From assembly GCA_017405675.1 (NCBI GenBank), contig JAFRAB010000018.1, forward strand, positions 1-30,312: a DNA stretch of 30,312 bases, written 5' to 3'. The notes under the pieces are model-generated. The model was not told where the DNA came from. It saw nothing but the letters and a program-made list of their open reading frames with translations, and did not search any database. Positions 1 through 8,720 of this stretch are shown here, in pieces; position 1 is the first letter of the stretch; every line of letters begins with the position of its first letter. This stretch comes from Erysipelotrichaceae bacterium (lineage in GTDB: Bacteria; Bacillota_I; Bacilli_A; Erysipelotrichales; Erysipelotrichaceae). Both the position numbers and the translations under genes were made by a program.

Positions 1-34
1 ATACATTGATTATTACAACAACAGACGTATACAG

Positions 35-81
35 AAGAAAACAAAATGGATGCCTCCTGCGTTATTCAGGAGTACATCCAT
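35..81 (-). terminator. Rho-independent terminator of the Ugp-like importer operon
   Basis: The arm ATGGATG at 46-52 pairs with CATCCAT at 75-81, and CTCCTG at 54-59 pairs with CAGGAG at 67-72, leaving a 7-base loop. Read on the minus strand, the stem is followed by a T-rich tract (TTTTGTTTTCTTC). It lies about 95 bases past the stop of the last permease gene and so closes the minus-strand operon. I see no gene between 82 and 174 or before 35. Confidence 0.85.
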
Positions 82-174
82 CTGTAATTCTGTGATTTAG
101 TCTGATTATTCAATATGTCCAGGATTCTGGGTACATATCATTTCCCGGTAATCTTTTTTGTTAATAAATAATTT

Positions 175-1041
175 TTATCCTTTGATACCGCCACGTGACA
201 TACCGCTGATAATGTACTTTCTGGCAAACAGGAAGACGATGATCATTGGCAATACAACGATAGTTGCGGCAGCCATCATTCTTTCGTTACGCTGACCACC
301 TTCAGTCATGAACGCATACAATCCAAATGGCAGAGTTCTTACGTCTTTTGAGTTGGTTGCGATCATAGGCCACAGGAATGAGTTCCAGGTAGCGATTGAG
401 TTAAGCAGAATAATTGTTGCCAGTGAGCTCTTGGCCATTGGTACCATTACTCTCCACAGATACTTCCAGTCAGAGCAGCCGTCAACTTTAGCTGCCTGAT
501 ACAGAGATTCAGGTACGCTGTCGAAGAATCCCTTAAGGATATAGGTATAGAAGATACTTGACATGAACGGGAGAATAAGTGCCCAGATCGTGTTATGTAA
601 CTTCCAGGAAACAATTGTTCTGTAGTTTGTGATGATGATCATTTCATAAGGAACCATCATTAATGACAGCAATAGTGAGAAGATGAATTCTCTTCCAGGG
701 AATCTTAATCTGGAGAATGCGAAAGCTGCCAGAATGGTTGTAAATGAACATGTTACGATACAGCCTAACAGTGCCAGTACTGAGTTCAGGAAGTACTTGG
801 CAAACGGAGCTGTCTTAAATGCATAAACGAAGTTTTCAATGTTGAATGGGTTCTCCGGGAATAATGTAGGAGGCATCAGGTTGACCTCAGTCCAGGTCTT
901 GAATGCACCTGTAATCATCCAGTAGAACGGGAAGATCATGATGACTGCGCCTAACAGAAGCACAATATACATGATAATTCTGCCGATGGAAATAGGCTCC
1001 TTATTTATTTGCGTCTCTGTGTCTCTTGACTTGCTTGCCAT
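175..1041 (-). CDS. Carbohydrate/glycerol-3-phosphate-type ABC transporter permease (MalG/UgpE family)
   Basis: This is one of the two inner-membrane subunits that form the translocation channel of a binding-protein-dependent importer. The 288-residue protein has about six hydrophobic spans, beginning with a segment after a polar 20-residue N-terminus. The cytoplasmic EAA loop that contacts the ATPase is clear (YQAAKVDGCSDWKYLWRVMV). An upstream in-frame start at 1080 exists, but I chose ATG 1041 because GAGAGG lies 5 bases before it. It overlaps the 3' end of the preceding permease gene by 41 bases, which implies translational coupling. It is the last gene of the operon. Membership in the MalG/UgpE family is clear. 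The substrate cannot be read from the permease, and naming it ugpE would be inference from the neighbouring genes. Confidence 0.9.
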   Translation of the reverse strand: MASKSRDTETQINKEPISIGRIIMYIVLLLGAVIMIFPFYWMITGAFKTWTEVNLMPPTLFPENPFNIENFVYAFKTAPFAKYFLNSVLALLGCIVTCSFTTILAAFAFSRLRFPGREFIFSLLLSLMMVPYEMIIITNYRTIVSWKLHNTIWALILPFMSSIFYTYILKGFFDSVPESLYQAAKVDGCSDWKYLWRVMVPMAKSSLATIILLNSIATWNSFLWPMIATNSKDVRTLPFGLYAFMTEGGQRNERMMAAATIVVLPMIIVFLFARKYIISGMSRGGIKG

Positions 1042-1939
1042 CTTCGCCTCTCTCCCTTCTAGCCCATGCCTGTACGGCACGCTGCAGCATTGTAAATGCG
1101 AATACCGTTATCAGCAGCATTACGGCAGCCGCTGATGCCAGACCGTATTTAGGTGGTGTCAAAACTCTGAATTCGTAGTAGATATAGTAAACTACGGTGA
1201 ACAGGTTATATGCAACACCTGGTCCGGAGAATAACGGGAACAGTTCGTGATACATCTTGAATGTATTAATTGAGTTGATAATGATTACCAGCATGATGGT
1301 TGGTGCCAGCAGAGGAACGGTAATTCTGAAGAATATACGTAAAGTCTTGGCGCCGTCAACCTTGGCAGCTGTGTAATACAGAGGGTCAATGTTCTGTAAT
1401 CCTGACAACAGCAGAATGATCGTATTCGGCAGGATCGACCAGATACCGAATACTACTACCGCCCGGAAGTTACCGGCTGACTGTCCTAACCAGTTTACCG
1501 GTGCGACTCCGAACAGGCTGAGCAGATAGTTCAGAATACCAACCTTGTCATTGAACATGAATCTCCAGGCAAGACCTACGGCCAGTGATGATGTTACCAT
1601 TGGCAGGAAGTATGCTGTCTGGAAGAATGCCTGGAATTTAATTTTCTGGTTAAGCAGGTTGGCCAGTACTACAGCAATGGCAGTTGAAATAGGTACAACT
1701 ATCAATACATATTTGAAGGTGTTACCTAATGCCTGTCTGAAGTATGGGTCAGCAAATACCTTCCGGTAGTTGTCAAAGCCAACACCTGTATAAGTACCAG
1801 TCAGGTACTTATATCCTTCCAGGAAAGACATTCTGATAACGTTAACAATTGGGTATAAGGTAAAGACTGTTACAGAAATTATAAATGGAAGTAAGTACAG
1901 CAGTGGTTTAATGCGTTCGTATAATGGTCTTTTCATCAT
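1001..1939 (-). CDS. Carbohydrate/glycerol-3-phosphate-type ABC transporter permease (MalF/UgpA family)
   Basis: This is the partner permease of the same importer. Its 312 residues contain about six transmembrane segments. The first is at roughly residues 12-32 (LLYLLPFIISVTVFTLYPIV), and the motif after it is typical of the UgpA/LacF branch. The EAA loop reads YYTAAKVDGAKTLRIFFRIT. The start at 1939 overlaps the stop of the ATPase gene in an ATGATG/TGA arrangement, so the two are translationally coupled. The C-terminal tail is rich in Arg and Lys and cytoplasmic; its coding sequence overlaps the start of the next permease gene. At 312 residues it is close to the usual size for this branch, since it lacks the large periplasmic loop of MalF. 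Confidence 0.9.
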   Translation of the reverse strand: MMKRPLYERIKPLLYLLPFIISVTVFTLYPIVNVIRMSFLEGYKYLTGTYTGVGFDNYRKVFADPYFRQALGNTFKYVLIVVPISTAIAVVLANLLNQKIKFQAFFQTAYFLPMVTSSLAVGLAWRFMFNDKVGILNYLLSLFGVAPVNWLGQSAGNFRAVVVFGIWSILPNTIILLLSGLQNIDPLYYTAAKVDGAKTLRIFFRITVPLLAPTIMLVIIINSINTFKMYHELFPLFSGPGVAYNLFTVVYYIYYEFRVLTPPKYGLASAAAVMLLITVFAFTMLQRAVQAWARRERGEDGKQVKRHRDANK

Positions 1940-2985
1940 AAGTAACGTTCACCGCTTTCGAAGTCAAAGACAAATACGCCTGTCTTCTTGAAACCGATAC
2001 CTACTTCTTCACCTCTTTCGAAATCAAGAGAGCTGTCGAAGTAACCACGTACTTCCTTTCCAGCCAGATCAAATGATGTGATCTTTTCCTTACCCATAAC
2101 AGATGTCATAATAACCTTCGCTCTTAAGTCGCTTTCAGGTTTATAAAGGACGCTTTCAGATCTGAATGACAGCCAAACTTTCTTGCCATCATAGCCATCA
2201 AGTCTGACACCGCTGTCCTGACCGTCAGTTAAAATAACCTTGCCGTTTTCAACCTTGGCTTCTACCTTGTTGATTGGAGGGTTTCCTAAGAAGTCAGCTA
2301 CGAAGCAGTTAGCCGGCTGGTCATAAAGATACTGAGGCTTGTCATACTGCTGCAGAACACCAAGCTTCATTAAGATGATGTGGTCAGAAATACTCATGGC
2401 TTCTTCCTGGTCATGTGTAACGAAGATCGTTGTTACACCGGTTTCAAGCTGAATACGACGGATTTCTTCTCTCATCTCAATACGCAGTCTGGCGTCCAGG
2501 TTTGACAGAGGTTCGTCAAGAAGGAGCAGTCTAGGCTGTTTTACCAGAGCTCTGGCGATGGCAACACGCTGCTGCTGACCACCTGATAACTGACCAGGCT
2601 TACGGTTAAGCATTGTGTCAACATGTACCAGTTCTGCCATCTTGGTTGCTCTTTCAATTCTCTCAGCTTTTGGAACTTTCTGGATTTCAAGAGGGAAACA
2701 GATGTTTTCCAATACAGTCATGTGAGGATACAGAGCATAGTTCTGGAATACCAGACCGATACCTCTCTTTTCAGATGATACGAATGTTACATCGTCATCG
2801 TCAAAGTAGATCTTACCTTCTGTCGGATACAGGATACCTGACAGCATGTTCAGCATTGTACTTTTGCCGCAGCCTGAAGGTCCCAGCAAAGTAACGAGCT
2901 CGCCGGATTCAATGACTGCTGAGAAATGGTCAACAGCCGTATTATCCCGGAAGCGTTTTACAATGTTCTCTAATCTTATCTTCAT
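1936..2985 (-). CDS. ABC transporter ATPase (UgpC/MalK/MsmK family)
   Basis: This cytoplasmic ATPase energises the importer. Walker A is GPSGCGKST at residues 35-43, the signature is LSGGQQQRVA near 133, Walker B is LLLLDEP at 153-159, and the switch histidine is in FVTHDQEEAMS near 190. After about residue 235 there is a C-terminal TOBE-like beta-rich domain, giving the 349-residue length normal for MalK/UgpC proteins. ATPases of this branch can serve several sugar importers, but this one is co-transcribed with its own permeases. The SD site GGGAGA lies 6 bases before the ATG, and only 12 bases separate it from the phosphodiesterase gene. All catalytic motifs are intact. Confidence 0.93.
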   Translation of the reverse strand: MKIRLENIVKRFRDNTAVDHFSAVIESGELVTLLGPSGCGKSTMLNMLSGILYPTEGKIYFDDDDVTFVSSEKRGIGLVFQNYALYPHMTVLENICFPLEIQKVPKAERIERATKMAELVHVDTMLNRKPGQLSGGQQQRVAIARALVKQPRLLLLDEPLSNLDARLRIEMREEIRRIQLETGVTTIFVTHDQEEAMSISDHIILMKLGVLQQYDKPQYLYDQPANCFVADFLGNPPINKVEAKVENGKVILTDGQDSGVRLDGYDGKKVWLSFRSESVLYKPESDLRAKVIMTSVMGKEKITSFDLAGKEVRGYFDSSLDFERGEEVGIGFKKTGVFVFDFESGERYL

Positions 2986-2997
2986 AAATATTCTCCC

Positions 2998-4305
2998 TTA
3001 AACATTTCTGTTTATGATTTCCTTTATTATTACCCCATCAGTATTCTTCATTTCCAGTCCCAGCATGGCAGCCATGGTAGGAGCTTCATTGATCATACTG
3101 CTTCTTTCTATTACTACCCCTGGTTTAACATCAGGGCCACAGGCTATGAATGTCGTTGTTTCATCGAGGAATGGCAGATGGCCATGGCTCGCAAGTGAAT
3201 TGTACTGTCCCGGTTTGAGATATTTCTCAAACGGATCTCTTCCTTCCAGTGTGCTGGAGAAATTCATTGGTTCCTTTCCCTCTATGACGAAGTCCAGAGG
3301 GCCAACCAGTCCGAATTTTTCTTCAGCTTCTTCCTTGGTGAACAGATATCCAATGTTATAAGCCGGATCATCTTTCAGTGATTTCAGGTAGTTGTATACC
3401 TTTTCTCTCATAACCTTATCTTCAGGATTCTTAAGCTGGATCCAGGCACACATTGATACTGAGTGACAGTAGGCATCCCAGTCTGTGAGTTTACCGTTTT
3501 CATCAACACGAATGAAACCGGCATCTTTAAGCAGAACATTAACATTGAGATTCTTGGTAATGTTCTGCTGACCATGGTCTCCCATGATCACGAAATCCGT
3601 ATTCTCAAAATCACCATATCGGCGTATGCTTTCCAGCAGCACACCGAATTCGTAATTGTGCTTTCTTAACTGTTCCTGTGCTTCCCGACTGTAGACACCA
3701 TTAACGTGTCTGGCAGTATCAAGGTCGCACATTTTTACAAACATGACATCCGGCTGATGATAGTCACGGATGATATCCGGAGCCAAAGCCATAGTATACA
3801 GATCAAGAGAACGGTCCTGACCCATAAGATAACGACCGTATTTCCAGTAGTATCTGTCCATCAGTTCCTGTGAGGCATTATTCACCAGGAACTGTCCCGG
3901 ATTGTCACCCACATAGCTGATTGGAACGATCATCGGCATATTGAGATCGATTTCCTTAGCTCCGCCGGTAACCGGCCAGCTCAGGGCACAGGTCTGATAT
4001 CCTGCATCCTTTGCATAATTGAATATCGTCGGGCATGTAATATCAGCACGCTGAGTATACCAATATGGATTTGGATTCTCTACTTCCACCTTGGCATTAT
4101 GCGGAATGCCAAAGCCCTTGACGTAATTACCGGTAATAATAGAGCAATGACACGGGTAAGTATAGCTTGGGTAAACAGGCTCGATGTGTTTTACATACGA
4201 TCCCCTGTCGAACATCCATGAGAAGTTGTTCATGGTTTTCATCTGTTCGATATCAGATGTACACAGGGCATCTAACATGAATACGAAAAGCTTTCTTTTG
4301 GTCAT
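2998..4305 (-). CDS. Cytoplasmic alkaline-phosphatase-superfamily phosphodiesterase/nucleotide pyrophosphatase-like enzyme
   Basis: This is a two-metal hydrolase of the type I phosphodiesterase/nucleotide pyrophosphatase family (435 residues). Visible active-site candidates are Asp12 (FMLDALC), nucleophile Thr49 (PSYTYPCH), Asp196 and His200 (DLDTARH), Asp243 and His244 (MGDHGQQ), and His374 (ASHGHLPF), the full set expected for two zinc ions. There is no signal peptide, so it should act in the cytoplasm on imported substrate. It lies between the binding-protein and ATPase genes of the importer, in the role held by ugpQ in the E. coli ugp operon, although UgpQ belongs to an unrelated fold. 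Hydrolysis of glycerophosphodiesters or another organophosphate ester is plausible. Phosphonoacetate hydrolase is in the same superfamily and is an alternative. The family is clear; the substrate is not. Confidence 0.82.
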   Translation of the reverse strand: MTKRKLFVFMLDALCTSDIEQMKTMNNFSWMFDRGSYVKHIEPVYPSYTYPCHCSIITGNYVKGFGIPHNAKVEVENPNPYWYTQRADITCPTIFNYAKDAGYQTCALSWPVTGGAKEIDLNMPMIVPISYVGDNPGQFLVNNASQELMDRYYWKYGRYLMGQDRSLDLYTMALAPDIIRDYHQPDVMFVKMCDLDTARHVNGVYSREAQEQLRKHNYEFGVLLESIRRYGDFENTDFVIMGDHGQQNITKNLNVNVLLKDAGFIRVDENGKLTDWDAYCHSVSMCAWIQLKNPEDKVMREKVYNYLKSLKDDPAYNIGYLFTKEEAEEKFGLVGPLDFVIEGKEPMNFSSTLEGRDPFEKYLKPGQYNSLASHGHLPFLDETTTFIACGPDVKPGVVIERSSMINEAPTMAAMLGLEMKNTDGVIIKEIINRNV

Positions 4306-4362
4306 TGCTCTATTCCTTTATAAATTATGTGTTAATAAAATGTTTTTTGTAGCGATTCTGAA

Positions 4363-5625
4363 TTATTCAGATAATGAAGCATTTGCAGTTGCTACTGCCT
4401 GAGTTAATGCTGCAGTTGGATCTTCATTGTCGATGATGATCTTCTTCATTGCTGCAACTAAAGCTTCTCTGGCGCCTCTTTCACCTGATACAGATGGACG
4501 AGTGCCTGCATAGCTTAACATGCTTGCCAGTGCCTGGTTAGCAATGCTCTTGTCGAAGTATTCCTTATAAACTGGAGATTCCTCAACATCCTTGTATGGA
4601 GTTGAAGCACTGTACTTCTGACAGAATGGTAAGTTGTTTTCAGGCTTAGTGAAGAACTTAACGAATTCAGCTGTACCTGCATCTGTAGCATCATCCTTTG
4701 TGAAGCTGATTAATGCACGTGTAGTGATTTCAGTATATTCCTTACCGCCGGCAACCTGTGGAACAGGTCCTGTTACGATTGTGAATCCGTTAGGTGTGAT
4801 GTAACCCATACCTGCAGAAGATCCCATGTAGCAGAAGTAGTTCTGGTTTCCGAATGGGCCTGAATGGTAACCTTCAGAGTCAACTAACTGGAAGTAACCT
4901 TCGTTTTCAGCCTTTTTCCAGAAATTTACCCAGTCAACGAACTTGGAATTTGTCCAGTCATCAGCCTTCTTTGAGCCGTTGATGTACTTTAAGCCTAACT
5001 GTTCAAGAGTAACGATTGCTAATACGTCTACTGAGTCAGGTCCGAAACCAACGATGCTCTTGCCTTCAGCCTTTTCACCGTCAACAACTGTCTTGCAAGC
5101 TGCATACAGGTCATCCCATGTCTTTGGAATTTCAAGGTTGTACTTTTCAAGTAATTCCTTGTTGTAGAACATGATTGAACCAGTGATTGTAGCAACAACA
5201 GCATGTAATCCCTTGTCTGCATATTCTGTTGAAGCAGCATATACACCTGGGCTGACACGGTCTTTGTAGTCAGCTGCTGAGAAATACTTGCCATAGTCTA
5301 ATGACAGACCAGCTTCAATGTATTCCTGTGCAGTATTTGGATATAACCAAACTACGTTAGGTCCAACACCGTTTGTGACAGCTTCGTAAACTTTTCCATC
5401 AAATCCATCTAATGGCTGAGTTTCCTGAGTTACATGATACTTGCCTTCGAATTCTTGGTTGAATGCATCTACGATTTCCTGAACCATTTCCTCGTCATGG
5501 TCAGTCAGAGTGTGCCAGAACACGATTTCTGATGCTTTCTCTTCTCCGCCGCCACCGCCGCCTGAGCATGCTGCCAGTGACATAACCATCATTAAGGCGA
5601 GAAGAGCTGTTAAGAATTTTTTCAT
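4363..5625 (-). CDS. Extracellular solute-binding lipoprotein (family 1, UgpB-like)
   Basis: This is the substrate-capturing lipoprotein of the importer (420 residues). A signal peptide ends in the lipobox SLAAC, with lipidated Cys20 followed by a six-glycine linker. The mature domain begins with IVFWHTLTDHDEE and GFDGKVYEAV, resembling UgpB and related family 1 binding proteins. It is the first gene of the operon, followed after 57 bases by the phosphodiesterase gene, then the ATPase and two permeases. The SD site GAGGAGG precedes the ATG. The glycerol-3-phosphate/glycerophosphodiester assignment is inferred from the weak UgpB resemblance plus the operon phosphodiesterase; a sugar substrate remains possible. 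Confidence 0.85.
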   Translation of the reverse strand: MKKFLTALLALMMVMSLAACSGGGGGGEEKASEIVFWHTLTDHDEEMVQEIVDAFNQEFEGKYHVTQETQPLDGFDGKVYEAVTNGVGPNVVWLYPNTAQEYIEAGLSLDYGKYFSAADYKDRVSPGVYAASTEYADKGLHAVVATITGSIMFYNKELLEKYNLEIPKTWDDLYAACKTVVDGEKAEGKSIVGFGPDSVDVLAIVTLEQLGLKYINGSKKADDWTNSKFVDWVNFWKKAENEGYFQLVDSEGYHSGPFGNQNYFCYMGSSAGMGYITPNGFTIVTGPVPQVAGGKEYTEITTRALISFTKDDATDAGTAEFVKFFTKPENNLPFCQKYSASTPYKDVEESPVYKEYFDKSIANQALASMLSYAGTRPSVSGERGAREALVAAMKKIIIDNEDPTAALTQAVATANASLSE

Positions 5626-5672
5626 AATTTCCTCCTCTTAAAATGTTATGAAACAATTTCTTGTCTAAATCT

Positions 5673-5701
5673 ATTATATATTTTTATCAAATATAAAGGA
5701 A
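5673..5701 (-). promoter_or_regulatory. Probable promoter of the binding-protein/phosphodiesterase/importer operon
   Basis: On the minus strand TATAAT occurs at 5678-5673, about 48 bases upstream of the binding-protein ATG. The hexamer 17 bases further upstream is TTCCTT, a poor -35, so the promoter may depend on an activator. I saw no obvious cre site or direct-repeat Pho box near it. Confidence 0.4.
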
Positions 5702-5730
5702 TACCAAACGGGCTTTTTAACCCCTCAAAA

Positions 5731-7740
5731 TCATACGAATGACGATCCTCCTGTCACGATCCAGCAGGCAATGAAAGCACATATTAATGCACTTATATAC
5801 AGGTTGCCAGTTTTACGGTAACAGTAAGCTCCAATGCCGCTGTAAACGAAAATCTGAGGCAGCAGCAGGATCATTAATGACATAAACGGACCGCCGAAAG
5901 TAGACCCAAACAGCAGGTCGGCACCTGGTCCCAAGTTCAGGAAGAACGGGATGTATTCCAGAAGTACGATAAGAATAATTCCCCCGCACATGACAAATGC
6001 CGTTCTCATCCAGGTCCTTAAGAATCCGACTATTCCCTTCTGATAAGTACCAGTGCTTCTTAAAGTTACCAGAGCTTTCTGTTCACTCATCAGGAAATAA
6101 GCGGAGAAGAACGGAATGTATACAAAGAACTGTAACAATCTCTTCAGGTTAAATGTTGTCAGCATAGGCCAGATAATACGCAGATCAAGTTTGAACAGTA
6201 TGCCATATACTGCAACAATTACATACAGGAACAGAAACAGACAAATTACCATTAATACAGATTTCAGTATATAGACAAAGTCCAGCCTGTTAGTTGCTTC
6301 GGTAGTCCATCCTCTGTCGTACAGCGAAAGTTTGGCAACACCCTTTTTCCTGTTTATGAAATACATTACCAGATTAATAATGCCTGTAAACAGCATGATG
6401 AACAGATACCAGGTAATTAAGCCATTACCTACCGTCATCTTGAAGATCTTTTCAGGAACCGGTACCAGTGCATGTCCCAGCTGTGAAGCAAACGGATACA
6501 ATATGCCGGCTACCAGTATGGAGATAAGTGCACTGTTAAACCAGGCCTTACCCTTCAGTATTCCTTCCTTAGACGGTAATGGTACCGTAACTGTTTCAAA
6601 GTAAGGTGTATCAATCATATAGGTCATTACTGACAACATTGCACCGATAGCTGTCAACAGGGCACCCAGATTCAGCCATTCCTTACCCATGGCTGTCTGA
6701 TTGTCTGATGGAATTGTACTGTTTATATTCAAGGCACTGTCAAACCACTCCAGAGCAACTTTTAAGCCATGAGCATCATGCGTAGTCAATCTGTGATTGG
6801 TGATCAGCAGTTCCATTCTTCTGGCGGTTCCTTCACTGAAGTCACCATAGGTAGTATTCCACTTGCCGTCTTCTCTGATTCCCAGGAATTCCTTTCTCAG
6901 ATCAGTGGAAAGCAGCTTGTCAGATACGGTTTTCTGATAGTCACGGAAATATGAGAATTCATCATACTTGGCCTGTAACAGCAGAACGTTGTTGAAGTAA
7001 ATGGAAGGATCATATACTGAATTGCGGAACAGCTCGCCGCACTGCAGTACCGTTGCCTTTGGCGAAATGTCATTGCCGTCTGCGTCCTTTGCCCCGGCAT
7101 AAGCTGCGGATACACTCCAGGAAGCCCATGTTCCCATGGAATGTCCTGATACTGCCAGTCTGGTAGCATCCACATATTCCTGTTCACTCAGCCACTTGTA
7201 TCCTTCAATACCGCCTTCAGCTGAATCCTTGATGGAATTACCGTCTGAATCCTTTGAATAGTAATCCTTGAAGAAAGTCAGGTTGGAGAAGTTCATCATG
7301 ATCTTATAGCGATCAGTACCGCCGATTGTCTTATAAGTTCCATCTGCTTCACTGTCTTCACCATAGTTGACACTTACCTTATGATTTACATAGCCTCTTT
7401 CCAGTAATCCCGGCTGTGTCTTTCCGTGTCCGTATTCATCAATGGCCAGAACAACAACGCCTCTTCTGGCCAGCTCAATGGCATATGCCCGGCAGGTCTC
7501 ATGGTCATTCTGATAACCGTGCAGCAACAGAACACCAGGAGCCTTATTATCCTTGGTTGCAGAAACCGGTCTGTAGAGTTTGTAGGTTATTTTGCCGACA
7601 TCAGTCTGGATCTTACCTTCACTGATCTTGATGTTTCCGTGGTCTCTCTGAATGCTGTTTGCCATGAACATGCAAACTATGGAAGCCACAAGAAATAAAA
7701 CAGTTAGAACTGTAGCTCTCTTCTGACGATTAGTCGTCAT
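5731..7740 (-). CDS. Membrane-anchored alpha/beta hydrolase with multi-span C-terminal membrane domain
   Basis: This 669-residue protein has two parts. A hydrophobic N-terminal anchor (residues 9-27) leads into an alpha/beta-hydrolase domain with LLLHGYQNDH near 71-80, DEYGHG at 101-106 and the nucleophile elbow GHSMG with Ser201. The catalytic histidine is probably His324 in HDAHG, and the acid may be in AKYDEF near 257-262. From about residue 354 to the end there are roughly eight hydrophobic segments. The topology suggests the hydrolase domain lies outside the cell on a membrane platform. It has its own promoter and about 70 bases of leader. I do not recognise a characterised homologue, so the substrate is unknown; an ester, lipid or peptide are all possible. 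It lies between two importer operons, but nothing shows that they cooperate. Confidence 0.75.
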   Translation of the reverse strand: MTTNRQKRATVLTVLFLVASIVCMFMANSIQRDHGNIKISEGKIQTDVGKITYKLYRPVSATKDNKAPGVLLLHGYQNDHETCRAYAIELARRGVVVLAIDEYGHGKTQPGLLERGYVNHKVSVNYGEDSEADGTYKTIGGTDRYKIMMNFSNLTFFKDYYSKDSDGNSIKDSAEGGIEGYKWLSEQEYVDATRLAVSGHSMGTWASWSVSAAYAGAKDADGNDISPKATVLQCGELFRNSVYDPSIYFNNVLLLQAKYDEFSYFRDYQKTVSDKLLSTDLRKEFLGIREDGKWNTTYGDFSEGTARRMELLITNHRLTTHDAHGLKVALEWFDSALNINSTIPSDNQTAMGKEWLNLGALLTAIGAMLSVMTYMIDTPYFETVTVPLPSKEGILKGKAWFNSALISILVAGILYPFASQLGHALVPVPEKIFKMTVGNGLITWYLFIMLFTGIINLVMYFINRKKGVAKLSLYDRGWTTEATNRLDFVYILKSVLMVICLFLFLYVIVAVYGILFKLDLRIIWPMLTTFNLKRLLQFFVYIPFFSAYFLMSEQKALVTLRSTGTYQKGIVGFLRTWMRTAFVMCGGIILIVLLEYIPFFLNLGPGADLLFGSTFGGPFMSLMILLLPQIFVYSGIGAYCYRKTGNLYISALICAFIACWIVTGGSSFV

Positions 7741-7815
7741 ATTACTCTCCTTTCCTGGTATGAAAAAAACTCACATACCCATGAATTAATTATCTGTATG
7801 AATCCTTATAATTTT

Positions 7816-7844
7816 ATTATATTTCCTAACACTCTCTTTTTCAA
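7816..7844 (-). promoter_or_regulatory. Sigma-A-type promoter of the membrane alpha/beta hydrolase gene
   Basis: On the minus strand the -35 hexamer TTGAAA (7844-7839) is separated by exactly 17 bases from TATAAT (7821-7816). The -35 starts inside the T-tract of the upstream terminator, so this promoter directly follows the end of the phn operon. The leader to the ATG is about 70 bases and contains a small inverted repeat GGTATG/CATACC at 7757-7780. Confidence 0.75.
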
Positions 7845-7874
7845 AAAAAAAGAACCTGCTTTTATGCAGGTTCT
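7843..7874 (-). terminator. Rho-independent terminator of the phn-type operon
   Basis: A 9-bp stem pairs AGAACCTGC (7851-7859) with GCAGGTTCT (7866-7874) around a 6-base loop. On the minus strand it is followed immediately by about nine T residues. It begins nine bases past the stop of the last permease gene. Confidence 0.93.
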
Positions 7875-7882
7875 CTGTATTT

Positions 7883-8710
7883 TCAGCTTCTGCCTCTGGC
7901 CAGTCTGTTACGGATCTGATTGGAGATCCATTCAAACACCAGAACGACAATGATAAGTACCAGCAGGAATGATCCAACACGCTTCCACTTACCGGATCCC
8001 AGAGCTTCCTGTAACGGGAATCCGATACCGCCTGCTCCAACAATACCCAGAGTAGTTGCATCCTTAAGATTGATGTCAAATCTGTAGATGGCAGTTGAAA
8101 CGAAGCTGGCCATTAACTGCGGAATAACACCGCATCTGATTTTCTCAAAAGTATTGCATCCTAAGGCATCCAGTGATTCCAGAACGCCGGTATCAAGGTT
8201 CTCAATAGCTGTAATATACATCTTTGAAATCATGCCTATGGAACATACGGACTGCGTAACAACACCGCAGAACGGACCAGGACCGGTAACACGGACCCAG
8301 ACCAGTGCCCATACCAGTGATGGAATGGTCCTTATCAGCATGATTAAGGCTCTGAATATCATGGCCACCGGCTTTGGAACGATATTGGTTGAAGCCAGGA
8401 AGCTGACAGGTACCGCCAGCAGGGCTCCGATTACGGTTCCCAATACGGCAATGGCCATGGTTTCCAGTACCAGATAAGGTACGCCGTTAGGGCCGAAATT
8501 AAACAGAGTTGCGGTTTCAGGATTGAGAATACCCCTGATAATGTTTATGGCAATGGTAGCACCTTTATCAGTAATGCCATTATAGGTTATTGAGGTGCTT
8601 CCCCATATGACAATGGCTATTACTACTGCCGTAACAAGCAGTCTCTTCCACAGATTCTTCGGCTCAGCCCGCAGTTTTTCCAGAATATTATCCTTAACAA
8701 ATTCGCTCAT
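7883..8710 (-). CDS. phnE: Phosphonate-type ABC transporter permease (PhnE family, second copy)
   Basis: This is one of two PhnE-family permeases for the importer (275 residues). I chose the start ATG 8710 rather than an upstream in-frame start at 8773 because a perfect AGGAGG lies 6 bases before it; the longer reading would also overlap the preceding gene. It has about five hydrophobic spans, an EAA loop (VLESLDALGCNTFEKIRCGV), and the family pattern TLGIVGAGGIGFPLQEALG near the C-terminus. It follows the first phnE by 10 bases and is the last gene of the operon. Two unequal permeases point to a heterodimeric channel, as in several Bacillota phosphonate importers. Phosphonate, phosphite or a related compound could be the substrate. 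Confidence 0.88.
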   Translation of the reverse strand: MSEFVKDNILEKLRAEPKNLWKRLLVTAVVIAIVIWGSTSITYNGITDKGATIAINIIRGILNPETATLFNFGPNGVPYLVLETMAIAVLGTVIGALLAVPVSFLASTNIVPKPVAMIFRALIMLIRTIPSLVWALVWVRVTGPGPFCGVVTQSVCSIGMISKMYITAIENLDTGVLESLDALGCNTFEKIRCGVIPQLMASFVSTAIYRFDINLKDATTLGIVGAGGIGFPLQEALGSGKWKRVGSFLLVLIIVVLVFEWISNQIRNRLARGRS

Positions 8711-8720
8711 AATATTCCTC

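Noticed and set aside
5700..5730. Terminator hairpin GGGG/CCC after the alpha/beta hydrolase gene
   Set aside because: Only three to four base pairs with a long A-rich loop and no proper T-tract. Too weak to call, so readthrough from the hydrolase gene into the importer operon is possible.
7786..8079. 97-codon minus-strand frame overlapping the end of phnE and its terminator
   Set aside because: It runs through the strong terminator and its promoter-proximal T-tract in a different frame from phnE, with low-complexity C-terminal residues. A shadow frame.
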